This document shows positions 35,582-45,211 of a DNA stretch of 64,000 bases, piece after piece; positions within the stretch are counted from its first letter, which is position 1, and each line of letters starts with the position of its first letter. The notes under the pieces are model-generated. The model made no database searches. It was not told the origin of the DNA and saw nothing but the letters and a program-made list of their open reading frames with translations. Made by a program: the position numbers and the translations under genes. The stretch is from CAZLFQ01 sp964625465 (GTDB taxonomy: Bacteria; Pseudomonadota; Alphaproteobacteria; Rickettsiales; Midichloriaceae). The stretch covers positions 62,001-126,000 of the forward strand of contig CAZVFD010000002.1 of the NCBI GenBank assembly GCA_964625465.1, in the 5' to 3' direction.

Positions 35582-37003
35582 ATGAGCATTAAAGATAAAA
35601 TTATTGGAATAAAAAACGCTTTAGTGAATTCTGGATACGTTAGTGATGCAAAAAAGTTATTGTTTGCAAAAAGTGCGTCAGAAGCTGGTTTTGATAAAGA
35701 AATTAGCGCTGATTTATGGAAAGCAATATGGCCTTCTCTGCGCTTTGGATTGACGACTTTAGGTGTAGGTTTCTTATTGTTTGTAGTGTGGGGAGGATTG
35801 GCTCCGCTTGATCAAGCTGCAATTGCCCCTGGTACCATAGTGCTCAGTGGGAATCATAAAACTATTCAGCATAGAGAAGGTGGGGTTGTTGCTGCAATTC
35901 ATGTGAAAGATGGTATGGAAGTTCTAGAAAACCAAGTGCTAATGGAATTAAATGATACCAATGAAAAAGCAGAAGTGCAGGTATTGGGCAGCCAGCTTTT
36001 GTATACTCTTGCAATTGATGCAAGACTCAAAGCAGAACAAGAAGGCTTGGAAAAAATAGAGTTTGATCCGAGTATTTTTGATATTAATAACTCGGAAATA
36101 AATAAAACATTACAGGCACAAACAACTCTATTTGATGTAAGACGCGCAGCAGTTGCTGGAAAACTCAGTGTACTTCGTGAAAAGATTACTCAGTTTCAGG
36201 AACAAATAATGGGATCTGAAAAGCAGCTAGAGTCAAATGAAGCGCAGATGAAATCTGTAGAAAGCGAAGTCAAAAGTCAACAGGAGCTCTTAAACAAAGG
36301 TTTGGCATTACGTCCGAGATTAAATGAGCTTCAAAGAAGATTGGATGAATTGATGAGTCAGAAGGCTCAGCTTAAAACTCAAGTTGCAAGCTTGCGCCAG
36401 AATATTGCTGAGGCACAGTTGGAAATGCTAAATGCTGAAAATGATTTTCAACAAAATGTAGCCTCAGAATATAAAGAAAATCACTCACAATTGCTAAAGC
36501 TAAGAGAGCAATATAATGCTGCGAGAGATAGGCTTGATAGAACTAAAATTAAGTCACCTTCAAAAGGTATCGTAACGGATTTGCAAAATCACACTATTGG
36601 TGGAGTGATTGGACCAGGCAGCAAAATTATGGATATTATCCCTCAAGATGACACCTTGTTAGTGGAGGCTAAGGTAAATCCTCAGGATATTGACAGTGTT
36701 CATGTTGGATTATTAGCTAGAGTACAGTTGGGCGCGTTTAAAGCTAAATTAGTGCCGCGTATTAATGGCAAAGTAGTTTATGTAGCGGCTGACGTTTATA
36801 AAGATCCACATGGTCAGCAGCCGCCATTCTATTTGGTGAGGGTTGAATTGGATCAAAATGAGATCAAGTCCCTGCGGGCGGAAATCAAATTGTTTCCAGG
36901 AATGCCAGCTTCGGTGTTTATTGTTAAAGGTGAAAGAACATTCTTGCAATATTTGATTAGTCCAATCAGAGATAGTTTCTATAAGGCCTTTAAAGAAACA
37001 TAA
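35582..37003 (+). CDS. Type I secretion periplasmic adaptor (HlyD/PrtE/AprE family)
   Basis: Membrane-fusion protein linking the ABC exporter to TolC. 473 aa from the ATG at 35582, right after the exporter stop; a longer frame into the exporter gene is not needed. One membrane helix at about 48-70 (FGLTTLGVGFLLFVVWGGLAPLDQ), the first lipoyl half (TIQHREGGVVAAIHVKDGMEV), a long coiled coil (about 175-320), the second lipoyl half (RTKIKSPSKGIVTDLQNHTIGGVI) and the beta-barrel/C-terminal domain. Complete and typical in length. Confidence 0.94.
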   Translation: MSIKDKIIGIKNALVNSGYVSDAKKLLFAKSASEAGFDKEISADLWKAIWPSLRFGLTTLGVGFLLFVVWGGLAPLDQAAIAPGTIVLSGNHKTIQHREGGVVAAIHVKDGMEVLENQVLMELNDTNEKAEVQVLGSQLLYTLAIDARLKAEQEGLEKIEFDPSIFDINNSEINKTLQAQTTLFDVRRAAVAGKLSVLREKITQFQEQIMGSEKQLESNEAQMKSVESEVKSQQELLNKGLALRPRLNELQRRLDELMSQKAQLKTQVASLRQNIAEAQLEMLNAENDFQQNVASEYKENHSQLLKLREQYNAARDRLDRTKIKSPSKGIVTDLQNHTIGGVIGPGSKIMDIIPQDDTLLVEAKVNPQDIDSVHVGLLARVQLGAFKAKLVPRINGKVVYVAADVYKDPHGQQPPFYLVRVELDQNEIKSLRAEIKLFPGMPASVFIVKGERTFLQYLISPIRDSFYKAFKET

Positions 37004-37009
37004 AACGCT

Positions 37010-38227
37010 TTAGATCTTCTTGAGTTTTTTCTCCAGTGTTATAACTAATAAAGGGATTAGACTTGTCGCAATCATACTGATAATTGCTAGTTTTTCTATG
37101 TTAATAAGCTGAAAGTTTGCCCCTTCTTTTAATATTATGCTTGAGCAAAAAGCACCCATACCGCTTCCTATATTAAGAGAAACGTTATAGATAGAAAAGA
37201 AGCTTGCTCTATCATGTGGAGAGGGAATTTTCGAGCATAATGAGCTAAAGACAACGTTTCTAGATGATAAACTTAGCATAAACAATACAAAGAAAATAAG
37301 AATTGGTAGTTGTAAGTTTTCAGAAATAAATCTGAAGTACAGAGCAAATAACATCGTTAAAACAAGGTATGAGATGATTGTGGAATGGTTGTGTTTATCA
37401 GACAATTTGCCCAAGAATCTTACGCCGAAAAAGCTGATGCATCCGCCAATCATAAATAATAAGCCGAGTTTTTCTCTTGGGTAATCTAAGTTGAAAATGA
37501 AGAAATTTGCGAAATTTGGTATTAAGCAAAACCCAGCAAATAAGGAGATGAAATTCGTTAAAAAGGCCAGTAAATATATTTTGTTAAAAAAGATATTCTT
37601 GTATTTAGTGAGAGCTGTTATTGGTAGTAAATGGTGCAGATGGTTATCCATTGTTGGGATTTTTTTTAAGATAAATACAAAAAGCGATAATTCGAATAGT
37701 AAGTTCATAGCAAATGCAGTTTCCCAGTATCCTGAGTAGTGTGAAAGTTCTAGGCCCAACGGTATGCCTATCGCTGCCACGATTGGAAAAGAGCTCATTG
37801 CCTTCCCTAATGCCGCTCCTCTTCTTTCTACAGGGATGTTATCAGTTATGATTGCTAGGCCAGTTGTGGTTAGAGTGCCAGCAAATAATCCTGCAATAAT
37901 CTTGGCAATTAGAAAGCTTTTGAAATCATATGAGAATATGGTTGCAATATTGCTTATAATTAGACCTACAAGGCAGATTTTTAGAACTTTTTTACGATCA
38001 TGATTGTCAATAAAAGTTACTACTGCAAAGCCAGCCAAAGCCGAGGTGAGAGAAAAAGTACCAGCAAGAATTCCTACATCAGAGGACATAATTCCTAGTT
38101 CTACAATATAATCTGGTGATAGAGGGTTGATTATCACGAATTCAAACATCGTAACGTAGTTAATTAGAAACACTACCCAGATCAATGTCTTTTCAGAAAC
38201 TTTACAATCAATTACCTGTTGACTCAT
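37010..38227 (-). CDS. Major facilitator superfamily transporter
   Basis: 405 aa with about 12 transmembrane helices. The loop between helices two and three reads FIDNHDRKKVLKICL, the MFS motif A position, and ERRGAALGKAMSSFPIVAAIGIPLGLELS resembles drug or sugar-efflux permeases. The substrate cannot be inferred. It is the last gene of kdsD-lptC-rlmB-MFS, overlapping rlmB by 20 bp, and converges on the HlyD gene with only 6 bp between stops; no terminator hairpin is visible there. Confidence 0.85.
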   Translation of the reverse strand: MSQQVIDCKVSEKTLIWVVFLINYVTMFEFVIINPLSPDYIVELGIMSSDVGILAGTFSLTSALAGFAVVTFIDNHDRKKVLKICLVGLIISNIATIFSYDFKSFLIAKIIAGLFAGTLTTTGLAIITDNIPVERRGAALGKAMSSFPIVAAIGIPLGLELSHYSGYWETAFAMNLLFELSLFVFILKKIPTMDNHLHHLLPITALTKYKNIFFNKIYLLAFLTNFISLFAGFCLIPNFANFFIFNLDYPREKLGLLFMIGGCISFFGVRFLGKLSDKHNHSTIISYLVLTMLFALYFRFISENLQLPILIFFVLFMLSLSSRNVVFSSLCSKIPSPHDRASFFSIYNVSLNIGSGMGAFCSSIILKEGANFQLINIEKLAIISMIATSLIPLLVITLEKKLKKI

Positions 38228-38945
38228 ATAGAGCTATTGCCGCCGCATTTGATACGTTTAAACTATCGGTATTTAAAATAGGGATTTTTATTAGTACATC
38301 GCAGTTATCTCTAACCAGATTCCTAATTCCTTCCCCTTCCGAACCTAACACTAGTACAACCTTATCATATTTTTTTAGTAATTTGATATCATCTTTTGCG
38401 TTGCCATCTAGCCCAAATACCCAGTATCCATGTTTTTTAAGGGTTTTGAATGCATTGGAAAGATTCGCTTCAACACATATATCTACTTTCTCAAGTGTTC
38501 CAACTGATGCTTTTGATAAAGCAGCTGTTTCTGAAGCAGAATTATTTTTAGTTGTGATAATTGCATCAGTATTAAATGCACAGGCAGATCGTACTATTGC
38601 ACCAAAATTTTGAGGGTCAGTGATGTTATCTAAAGCTAATATTATTGATTTGCTTTTAGAGTTAGTTTTTTTGATTACATCCACTAGTGAAACAGGATCA
38701 AGAGGGGAGACCATGAGCGCTATACCCTGATGCGTAGCGGTACTAAGGCCGCTGAGTTTTTCAATTTCTTTTGATTCTACAATATGAACGTTGCAGCCTA
38801 TTTCTTTCGAAGTAAACTGCATTAAGCTAGATAACTCATCTTTACAAGACTTCGTGATCAAGAGTTGATAAAATTTGCGGCGAGGATTGTTCAATGCGGC
38901 GATAACAGAGTGTTTGCCGCACATCCAGTAATTATTTTTTGTCAT
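38208..38945 (-). CDS. rlmB: TrmH-family 23S rRNA 2'-O-methyltransferase
   Basis: SpoU/TrmH class RNA ribose methyltransferase, most like RlmB, which methylates G2251 of 23S rRNA. 245 aa: N-terminal substrate-binding domain (WMCGKHSVIAALNNPRRKFYQLLIT) and the knotted catalytic domain with ILALDNITDPQNFGAIVRSACAFNTDAIIT, VLVLGSEGEGIRNLVRDNCD and IPILNTDSLNVSNAAAIALYE. Overlaps lptC by 14 bp and the MFS gene by 20 bp. The exact rRNA position is assumed from family resemblance. Confidence 0.92.
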   Translation of the reverse strand: MTKNNYWMCGKHSVIAALNNPRRKFYQLLITKSCKDELSSLMQFTSKEIGCNVHIVESKEIEKLSGLSTATHQGIALMVSPLDPVSLVDVIKKTNSKSKSIILALDNITDPQNFGAIVRSACAFNTDAIITTKNNSASETAALSKASVGTLEKVDICVEANLSNAFKTLKKHGYWVFGLDGNAKDDIKLLKKYDKVVLVLGSEGEGIRNLVRDNCDVLIKIPILNTDSLNVSNAAAIALYESTGN

Positions 38946-39558
38946 TATTTGTTTCTTCTGAAGGGTATAAAGTTGTTTTTACGTTTTTTTTAAAAATGAT
39001 CTCATCATATGAATTCAGAGTTTTAAAAGTATCAGCGGTAATATGCCCTTTATTGCTCTGAACTTCAACTCCATTCTCTCCGGCAGCATCTCGATCTTTA
39101 TAAAAAATTTTTGCTTTGTCAGTCAGTATTGTATACTGAGAATCTACATTAATTTTGATGTCACCTTCTAAATCAAGCTCATTCTTATCCAAGGCAATCC
39201 ACGCGGATTTTGATGTCATAGTAATGAATGAATTATCGTCTGTCTTAATATCTGAATATACTTGGCTTAGTGTAAGATTGTTTTTATCTCTCTGCTCACC
39301 AACATCTGCTATGATGGTGTATGGTTGATTTTTATTATCCATTCCATAAAATTTGGGCTTCTCGATTCTAGGTTCTTCGCTTGGTAAAACATTGTCTTCT
39401 GATGACGAGTCGGCACCATAAAAAAATTTAAGTTTTTCGTGTTGAGAATTATATATTGGCAATGCAAGAACCAATAACAATAAACCAAACGAGGCAACTC
39501 CTAGTAAATACTTGAGGAACTTAATTCGTATTAGGTATGTAGAAATATCGATGTTCAT
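38932..39558 (-). CDS. lptC: LPS export periplasmic protein LptC
   Basis: 208 aa: one membrane helix at about 14-34 (FLKYLLGVASFGLLLLVLALPIYN) and a periplasmic LptC/OstA-like beta-jellyroll (PKFYGMDNKNQPYTIIADVGEQ..., LDLEGDIKINVDSQYTILTDKAKIFY). LptC passes LPS from LptB2FG to LptA. The gene starts within the kdsD stop (TAATG) and overlaps rlmB. kdsD-lptC adjacency is common in proteobacteria; lptA and lptB, often next, are replaced here by rlmB. Confidence 0.9.
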   Translation of the reverse strand: MNIDISTYLIRIKFLKYLLGVASFGLLLLVLALPIYNSQHEKLKFFYGADSSSEDNVLPSEEPRIEKPKFYGMDNKNQPYTIIADVGEQRDKNNLTLSQVYSDIKTDDNSFITMTSKSAWIALDKNELDLEGDIKINVDSQYTILTDKAKIFYKDRDAAGENGVEVQSNKGHITADTFKTLNSYDEIIFKKNVKTTLYPSEETNNDKK

Positions 39559-40532
39559 TAAGCTACCTTAGCTCTTAGAATGTCATGCATTTGAACAGCT
39601 CCAATTGGCTTCTTATTTTCTACAACCATAAGTACTGTTATTGACTTCTTGTTCATAATACCAAGTGCTTCAGATGCGTATGCATCTTTTTCTATAGTCA
39701 CTGGATTTTTAGTCATGATGTCTTTAACCAATGTAGTCTGAAGATTAGTATCAATATTTCTTCTTAAGTCCCCATCAGTAAAGATTCCTGACAATTCACC
39801 GTTGCTATTAAGTATTCCAACGCTACCTAAGCGTTTTTTTGTCATCTCTAGCAATGCATCTATCGCTAATGTTGATTCATTGACTAGAGGAAGTTCTTCG
39901 CCTTTATGCATAATATCTGCTACTTTAAGCAATTTTGCACCTAACTTGCCACCAGGATGATAAATCTTAAAATTGCATTTAGTGAAGCCCCTTTTTTCGT
40001 GAAGGACAACAGCTAATGCGTCGCCTAATGCAATCATCATGGTAGTGGATGTTGTTGGCGCTGAAATGTTTGAAGCTTCTGGAATTTCAGGCATTACGAT
40101 TTTAATATCACTCGCATTAATTAGCGTAGAGTTCCTTTTCCTAGCTATGCCAATAATTGGGATCGAAAATCTTTTACAGTAATCAATAATGTTGCTTAAC
40201 TCGTCTGACTCTCCAGAGTTGGAAAGTAGCATTACTACATCATCTTCTGTGATCATTCCTAAGTCGCCATGGCTTGCTTCCGAGGCGTGTACGAAAATAG
40301 ATGGGGTGCCTGTTGATGACAAGGTTGCAACGATTTTGCGCGCTACATGTCCGCTTTTACCAATACCACTAATTATGAGTCTGCCTTGGCATTTAAAAAT
40401 ACATTCGATTGCGGCTGAGAATTGTTCGTCAAGAGATTCTGCTAGTGCCATAAGGCCTTGCATTTCTTGCTCTATTACACTTTTTCCTTGTTGCAGAGCA
40501 TTTATATCTATTTTATGGACAGCGCTGGTCAT
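39558..40532 (-). CDS. kdsD: Arabinose-5-phosphate isomerase (KdsD/KpsF)
   Basis: Converts ribulose-5-phosphate to arabinose-5-phosphate, the first committed step to the LPS sugar Kdo. 324 aa: SIS sugar-isomerase domain with SGIGKSGHVARKIVATLSSTGTPSIFVHASEASHGDLGM and LLSNSGESDE, and a pair of CBS domains from about residue 205 (LKVADIMHKGEELPLVNES, VKDIMTKNPVTIEKDA). Complete. kdsB, the cytidylyltransferase of the same pathway, lies at 56983-57702. Confidence 0.95.
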   Translation of the reverse strand: MTSAVHKIDINALQQGKSVIEQEMQGLMALAESLDEQFSAAIECIFKCQGRLIISGIGKSGHVARKIVATLSSTGTPSIFVHASEASHGDLGMITEDDVVMLLSNSGESDELSNIIDYCKRFSIPIIGIARKRNSTLINASDIKIVMPEIPEASNISAPTTSTTMMIALGDALAVVLHEKRGFTKCNFKIYHPGGKLGAKLLKVADIMHKGEELPLVNESTLAIDALLEMTKKRLGSVGILNSNGELSGIFTDGDLRRNIDTNLQTTLVKDIMTKNPVTIEKDAYASEALGIMNKKSITVLMVVENKKPIGAVQMHDILRAKVA

Positions 40533-40606
40533 TTAGGAACTCTTCGATTGTGAATACTGGGCATTGTATCACAAATCTATAAAAAAATAAATCATTAGGT
40601 TATTGG

Positions 40607-40621
40607 TTAAAAGTATATTAA
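40607..40621 (+). promoter_or_regulatory. TTAA-N7-TTAA motif upstream of cysQ
   Basis: TTAAAAGTATATTAA, in the 124-bp gap between divergent kdsD and cysQ, 36 bp before the TTG start of cysQ. Spacing fits the CtrA pattern but the C after the second half is absent (A instead), so this is the weakest of the five sites. Confidence 0.35.
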
Positions 40622-40656
40622 AGTTTGAGCTAAGTAATGCAAGTTGGTGAATTGGT

Positions 40657-41445
40657 TTGGCCAGTCAAGTTATTGAAATAGATAAAGTTGTTAAGGTCGC
40701 ACGAGATGCTGGCGATATAATAATGAAGTATTATGATCAGTCGAATTTAGACGTAGAGCAAAAAGACGATAAATCTCCAGTCACAATTGCTGATAAAAAG
40801 TCGAGTGAATTTATTGAGAAAGAGCTATATAAAATTCATAAAAATATTGTCTGCATAACAGAAGAAGCAGATCCGAAGTATAATACAAATTTATTGTTAA
40901 ATAATAAGTCATATTGGTTAGTTGATCCAATTGATGGAACATGGTCATTTATTCGTAAAAGAGGTGTCTTTACAGTGAATATTGGCTTTGTAAAAAATGG
41001 CCAACCAATTTTTGGAGTAATTCATTCCCCTCTGGATGGGAATACTTATTATAATATACCGCAGGAGGGCTCTTTTAAAACTGACGGTGTGCAGACAAAC
41101 CAAATATTTACTAAATTTTCTAAAAAGAATGCGTATGACTTTTTGGTTTCTCATCAAAATATCAATCAAAAAACTTCTGATTTCATTAATACATATCCAG
41201 TAAAAACAATTACGCCAATACCTAGCTCTATTAAGCTGTGTATGCTGGCGGAAGGAAATGGCGACATATATCCGCGTTTTAAACCAACTTATATTTGGGA
41301 TACAGCCGCGGGACATGCGATACTTAAGGAAGTCGGTGGAGAGGTTTATAATACAAAGAATCAACCATTAACTTACGCAACTCAACTTGAGAATCCAAGT
41401 TTTATTGCAGTTGCTGCATCTGAAATTAGTATCAATGAAGTATGA
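40657..41445 (+). CDS. cysQ: 3'(2'),5'-bisphosphate nucleotidase, inositol-monophosphatase family
   Basis: Hydrolyses 3'-phosphoadenosine 5'-phosphate or a related sugar phosphate, Mg-dependent and Li-sensitive as a family. 262 aa: KDDKSPVTIADKKSSEF, the acidic ITEEADP, the metal motif DPIDGTWSFI and the C-terminal WDTAAGHAILKEVGG are all intact. The start is a TTG; the ATG at 40637 is out of frame and an in-frame stop lies at 40648, so TTG is close to the only choice. The stop overlaps the next gene (ATGA), which is an unknown membrane protein. Confidence 0.88.
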   Translation: MASQVIEIDKVVKVARDAGDIIMKYYDQSNLDVEQKDDKSPVTIADKKSSEFIEKELYKIHKNIVCITEEADPKYNTNLLLNNKSYWLVDPIDGTWSFIRKRGVFTVNIGFVKNGQPIFGVIHSPLDGNTYYNIPQEGSFKTDGVQTNQIFTKFSKKNAYDFLVSHQNINQKTSDFINTYPVKTITPIPSSIKLCMLAEGNGDIYPRFKPTYIWDTAAGHAILKEVGGEVYNTKNQPLTYATQLENPSFIAVAASEISINEV

Positions 41446-43406
41446 AAAAAAATTTCCTACCTGATCCAGATGTAAGCAGTGATAGCGATTATGCTGATAT
41501 TAGTCTTGATACGGCTAATTCATCTACAAGTTATAAAAAACCAGAGTTTGTAGAGCAGTGGCAAGCTTCGTTATTAGGTGTGAATGATGAAACTGATTCG
41601 TTTAAATCTTTATTCCCTAATGCTGGAAGTCGAGGGTTCCCTGATGCATTTAAGAAAATTCTTGGCAACAAGCAGCCAACTTTAGGACTAATACTTGATA
41701 AAAGAGATGAATCTGCTGCCGAAGAAAAAAAACGCAAGAAGCTTGAAGAGTTAAATAGTATACAAAGATTTGTAGCGCAGTGTTTAGCAAGCAAACAAGG
41801 AAGCTTCAGTCTCAGAATGTATGTTTATTATATAGTGGGTGCGGTTTTACCTTCTATAGCTGCAATGCCAATATTCCCTTCAGAAGAAGATGAGAATTTC
41901 ACTCCAGTCCAGAAAATACTTTTTCAATATAATATATTATTTACTAATATTTTATTTGTCGCCTCTACAATTCTAACTCGGATTTTTGTAGCGCGTGCTG
42001 GAAGGATTGGAGAGAGTGTAGATAGGCTTAATAAGACATATGAAGATCTAGATCTGTACTTAAAAGAATGTTGTCACATAAATGTTGTAGATTACGAAAA
42101 TGTTGAAAAATACATTGTAAGAGAAGATTTGCAGAAGATAAATTATATCATAGCGAATGCATGGTATGCATTCGGTATTAGCGCTAAGGTGAGGGATTGG
42201 GAAGCTATTAATAAATACAGGATTGCAGAGGCTTCCGCCAATATGAAACGAGCGCTGATTGCATATTTGATTAGTGCAAGAAAATCCAAGTATAAAGGAG
42301 AGCTATTCTCAGATGAGTTTATTTTAAAGATTTCAAGTGAATTCAGCTCCATACTATTCACCTCCTATGAGGAGCAAAATTGGCTACAAAAAATTACAAG
42401 CTTCCATATGGCCTGGCATTTAAGTTTTTTTAAAATGCCAAGTTTTTTAGATTTTTCGCGTGGCATCTCAAAAATAGCTACTCTTGTAAATCATTGGAAA
42501 ACATTTGCTGCAAATCAGGAAGAAAAAAACGATCAGTTTATACTGAACTTTGCTGGTATGAACCAAATGTATATGAAATTTTCTACTTTTAGATCGTTTT
42601 ATGAAGTTGATGGAAATTCTGAGGCAACCAGATTATTAAAATCTGTTGGGGAATCAATAGCAAAACGGGTTGGAAAAAAAACTGCTTGGTATTACACCAT
42701 TTCATTAGGTGTGGTAAGTTCATTGTTGGGAGGGTTACCTTTACTAACATCCTTGTATCAAAGACAGGATTTATTTGGTGTAGCCTTCTATTTTGTAGCG
42801 CCAATAGCTTTCGTATTATTTTTAGTGTGTGAAAAGATGAACGTAAAAATTCAAAATTCTGAGCAAAAATATAAAGATCTGTATGAGGAGTATGAGAAGA
42901 GATTACGCGAATTGGTAGATAATAATAAAGTTAATGTGACTGAATTTGAAGCTGATACATTGAAACAAGACAAGATAGAAGATAACGAATCATTTAAATC
43001 ATCGCAAAAAATTATAGCAAATACTCTGCTCAAAATTAATCTAAATCAGTATTCAGAGAAAGAAAGAGTTCTGATTACAGTGACATTGTTTAACTCATTT
43101 TCTGACTTTTTGTTAGCTGGAAATGCATTGCCTGACACAGATAAAACCGGGATTTTAAGCGCGCGATTAGCTGATTATATACAATCACACACTTCATATA
43201 ATTTAATTGGTAGCTTATACCGTGCATCGCCAGCACGCTCGCACTTAAAGGGGAATCTTAAACCAGACACTATTCAAAGTATAATCAAAGAGGTCGGACG
43301 GTGCTCTATTCAGGAGTTATCTAGTTGTCAAGCTAGAACCTCTTCTTATGCCGATTATGTTATGATAAGAAACGCGGCTTATGAAGGAGCCGTATCATAT
43401 GTCTAG
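41442..43406 (+). CDS. Unknown multi-span membrane protein coupled to cysQ
   Basis: 654 aa, no family recognised. Acidic disordered N-terminus (SSDSDYADISLD), then two helices at about 124-180 (YVYYIVGAVLPSIAAMPIF, ILFTNILFVASTILTRIFVA), a long soluble helical middle (about 185-415) and two more helices at about 418-470 (WYYTISLGVVSSLLGGLPLL, AFYFVAPIAFVLFLVC), ending in a mostly helical tail. Its ATG overlaps the cysQ stop, so they are translationally coupled, and a TTAA-N7-TTAA motif lies upstream of the pair. Convergent with mscS, 3 bp apart. Confidence 0.75.
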   Translation: MKKNFLPDPDVSSDSDYADISLDTANSSTSYKKPEFVEQWQASLLGVNDETDSFKSLFPNAGSRGFPDAFKKILGNKQPTLGLILDKRDESAAEEKKRKKLEELNSIQRFVAQCLASKQGSFSLRMYVYYIVGAVLPSIAAMPIFPSEEDENFTPVQKILFQYNILFTNILFVASTILTRIFVARAGRIGESVDRLNKTYEDLDLYLKECCHINVVDYENVEKYIVREDLQKINYIIANAWYAFGISAKVRDWEAINKYRIAEASANMKRALIAYLISARKSKYKGELFSDEFILKISSEFSSILFTSYEEQNWLQKITSFHMAWHLSFFKMPSFLDFSRGISKIATLVNHWKTFAANQEEKNDQFILNFAGMNQMYMKFSTFRSFYEVDGNSEATRLLKSVGESIAKRVGKKTAWYYTISLGVVSSLLGGLPLLTSLYQRQDLFGVAFYFVAPIAFVLFLVCEKMNVKIQNSEQKYKDLYEEYEKRLRELVDNNKVNVTEFEADTLKQDKIEDNESFKSSQKIIANTLLKINLNQYSEKERVLITVTLFNSFSDFLLAGNALPDTDKTGILSARLADYIQSHTSYNLIGSLYRASPARSHLKGNLKPDTIQSIIKEVGRCSIQELSSCQARTSSYADYVMIRNAAYEGAVSYV

Positions 43407-43409
43407 AGT

Positions 43410-44486
43410 TTACTCAGACATAATATTGGAAGGTAGTTGGGCGATCTTTGCTTCATTTTTATGAATGATTTTAAGCAATTTTAGTAAAATTTCTTGTTTC
43501 AACTTATAGAAATCTTCAGTTTCAACAATCTTGGTGAATGCCATTAATGTAATATTTAATGATGTAGTGGAAACATCATTAAGGTTTATAATCACGGGCA
43601 GAGTTGAATCTATTGCTTTGTGACTTCTCAGCATTTTTTCAGCTTCCTTTGATATGTTTGTTATGACTTCATAATCTTCATGTCTTAGGCCCACAGTTTC
43701 CATAATTCTGCGATGTGACATCCTTGATGGGTTTTCTATAGATATTGTGTTGAAAACTGAATTTGGAACATAAAGAGGACGTTTATCTAATGTTCTAATC
43801 ATGGTGGCACGGAAGCTTATATTCTCAACGTATCCCTCGATTTCTTTGTCTGGAGAGCGTATCCAATCGCCTACCTTAAAAGGTTTATCCATGTAAATCA
43901 TTACTGCGCCAAAAAAATTAGCCAAGAAGTCTTTTGCAGCAAAGCCAGCTGCAATACCACCACCACCAACGAATGCAAGTACAGCACCGACGCTGAACCC
44001 CATCGATTGCATGGTTGCAAGGCCAGTTAAGACAAGCAAGGTGATATTCATCACTTTGCTTAATGCGCCAATTGTTGTTGGGTCAAGTTTGCTTTTTCTG
44101 GTTTTAAAACGTGTCAGCCAAAATTTTTCAATCTGCTTAATCAATCCAAAGAAGAACCAAGAAATTGCTAGAATAATAACAATGCTTCTGCCTGATTTAA
44201 TAAGACCAATACTCTCAAATTTTAATATTGAGACGGCGTGCTCAATTATGAATATAATTGCTGTCATCCAAATTAAAAGTAGTAGAGGTTTGCGCACAGC
44301 TTCTATCAATGCATCGTCCCAGAAATAATCTGTTGTGGCGAACCTATTAATTAATTTTTTACACAGCCAATTTACAAATACTGTTAAAAACATAGTAATT
44401 AATAGCAGTATCGACACCTCTAGGCCAATATCTAGATATTCGTGTTTTGCCAAGTATTCTGAATGTATTAGGCTACTGATTCTCAT
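43410..44486 (-). CDS. MscS-family mechanosensitive channel
   Basis: 358 aa. About four helices, the last being the pore-lining helix (SMGFSVGAVLAFVGGGGIAAGFAAKDFLANFFGAVMIYMDKPFKVGDWI), then the MscS beta domain (EGYVENISFRATMIRTLDKRPLYVPNSVF) and C-terminal domain. It opens under membrane tension to release solutes, or acts as a small-conductance relative. Closest by layout to the YbdG/YnaI-type proteins rather than the 286-aa E. coli MscS. Its start overlaps the dsbA stop by four bases. Confidence 0.92.
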   Translation of the reverse strand: MRISSLIHSEYLAKHEYLDIGLEVSILLLITMFLTVFVNWLCKKLINRFATTDYFWDDALIEAVRKPLLLLIWMTAIIFIIEHAVSILKFESIGLIKSGRSIVIILAISWFFFGLIKQIEKFWLTRFKTRKSKLDPTTIGALSKVMNITLLVLTGLATMQSMGFSVGAVLAFVGGGGIAAGFAAKDFLANFFGAVMIYMDKPFKVGDWIRSPDKEIEGYVENISFRATMIRTLDKRPLYVPNSVFNTISIENPSRMSHRRIMETVGLRHEDYEVITNISKEAEKMLRSHKAIDSTLPVIINLNDVSTTSLNITLMAFTKIVETEDFYKLKQEILLKLLKIIHKNEAKIAQLPSNIMSE

Positions 44487-45166
44487 TTTTTAATTTCGCT
44501 AAGTTTTTTCTCTATAATCTGCTCATAAAAGCTATAAGGCTTTGCTCCTGAGAATCTCTCCCCATTTATAAAGAATGTAGGTGTTTGGTCTATTTCAAGG
44601 GAGTTATTTGCTTTCATAGCGCGCGCTAGAATGAAGTCTTCAAGTTTTTTGTCATTGGTGCACTCTTTATATTTTTCATCAGTTAATCCACCAAGTTTGG
44701 CAATTTTTTCTAGAGGGTACATATACTCTCTTGTGAATGCCCACATGTCTTGCCATTCAAATAATGTGCTAACAAAATCAAAATATCTATCATTCCCACC
44801 ACAATGTGCAATTTTTGCTGCTAATAGCGCTGCTGAATTTAAGGGGAAATCTCTTAGTACATACTTAACTTTGCCATTCAATATGTATTTTGATTTTATG
44901 TGTTTATAAACATCCTTGTGAAAATGCCCGCAATGTGGACAGCTCAAAGAAGAGTATTCTATTATTGTAATAGGTGCTTTTGGATCGCCCATCACAACAT
45001 CATCAGCTTGAATTTCTAGAATTCGAGGATCGTTTATCTTTGGAATCTCTCCACTTGCTGCTGAATTTGGAACTTTCGTTGCGTCAACTAATGCTGCTTC
45101 ACCAGCGTTAGAGCTTAAAGGTATTATAATGAACAAAGCTACTGCTAGCTTCAAAAAATTGGTCAT
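44483..45166 (-). CDS. DsbA-family periplasmic thiol-disulfide oxidoreductase
   Basis: 227 aa with a cleavable signal peptide (residues 1-22, FLKLAVALFIIIPLSSNAGE) and a thioredoxin fold with an inserted helical domain. The active site is Cys76-Pro-His-Cys79 in YSSLSCPHCGHFHK; the cis-Pro loop is DQTPTFFINGE. This is the DsbA-like group common in Rickettsiales and other alphaproteobacteria, which oxidises exported proteins. It leads the dsbA-mscS pair; the 45-bp gap to rdgB is too short to judge regulation. Confidence 0.93.
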   Translation of the reverse strand: MTNFLKLAVALFIIIPLSSNAGEAALVDATKVPNSAASGEIPKINDPRILEIQADDVVMGDPKAPITIIEYSSLSCPHCGHFHKDVYKHIKSKYILNGKVKYVLRDFPLNSAALLAAKIAHCGGNDRYFDFVSTLFEWQDMWAFTREYMYPLEKIAKLGGLTDEKYKECTNDKKLEDFILARAMKANNSLEIDQTPTFFINGERFSGAKPYSFYEQIIEKKLSEIKK

Positions 45167-45211
45167 AACTTGATCCTAAATTATCTAGTATAAATCTAGA
45201 CTCCAAAATCA

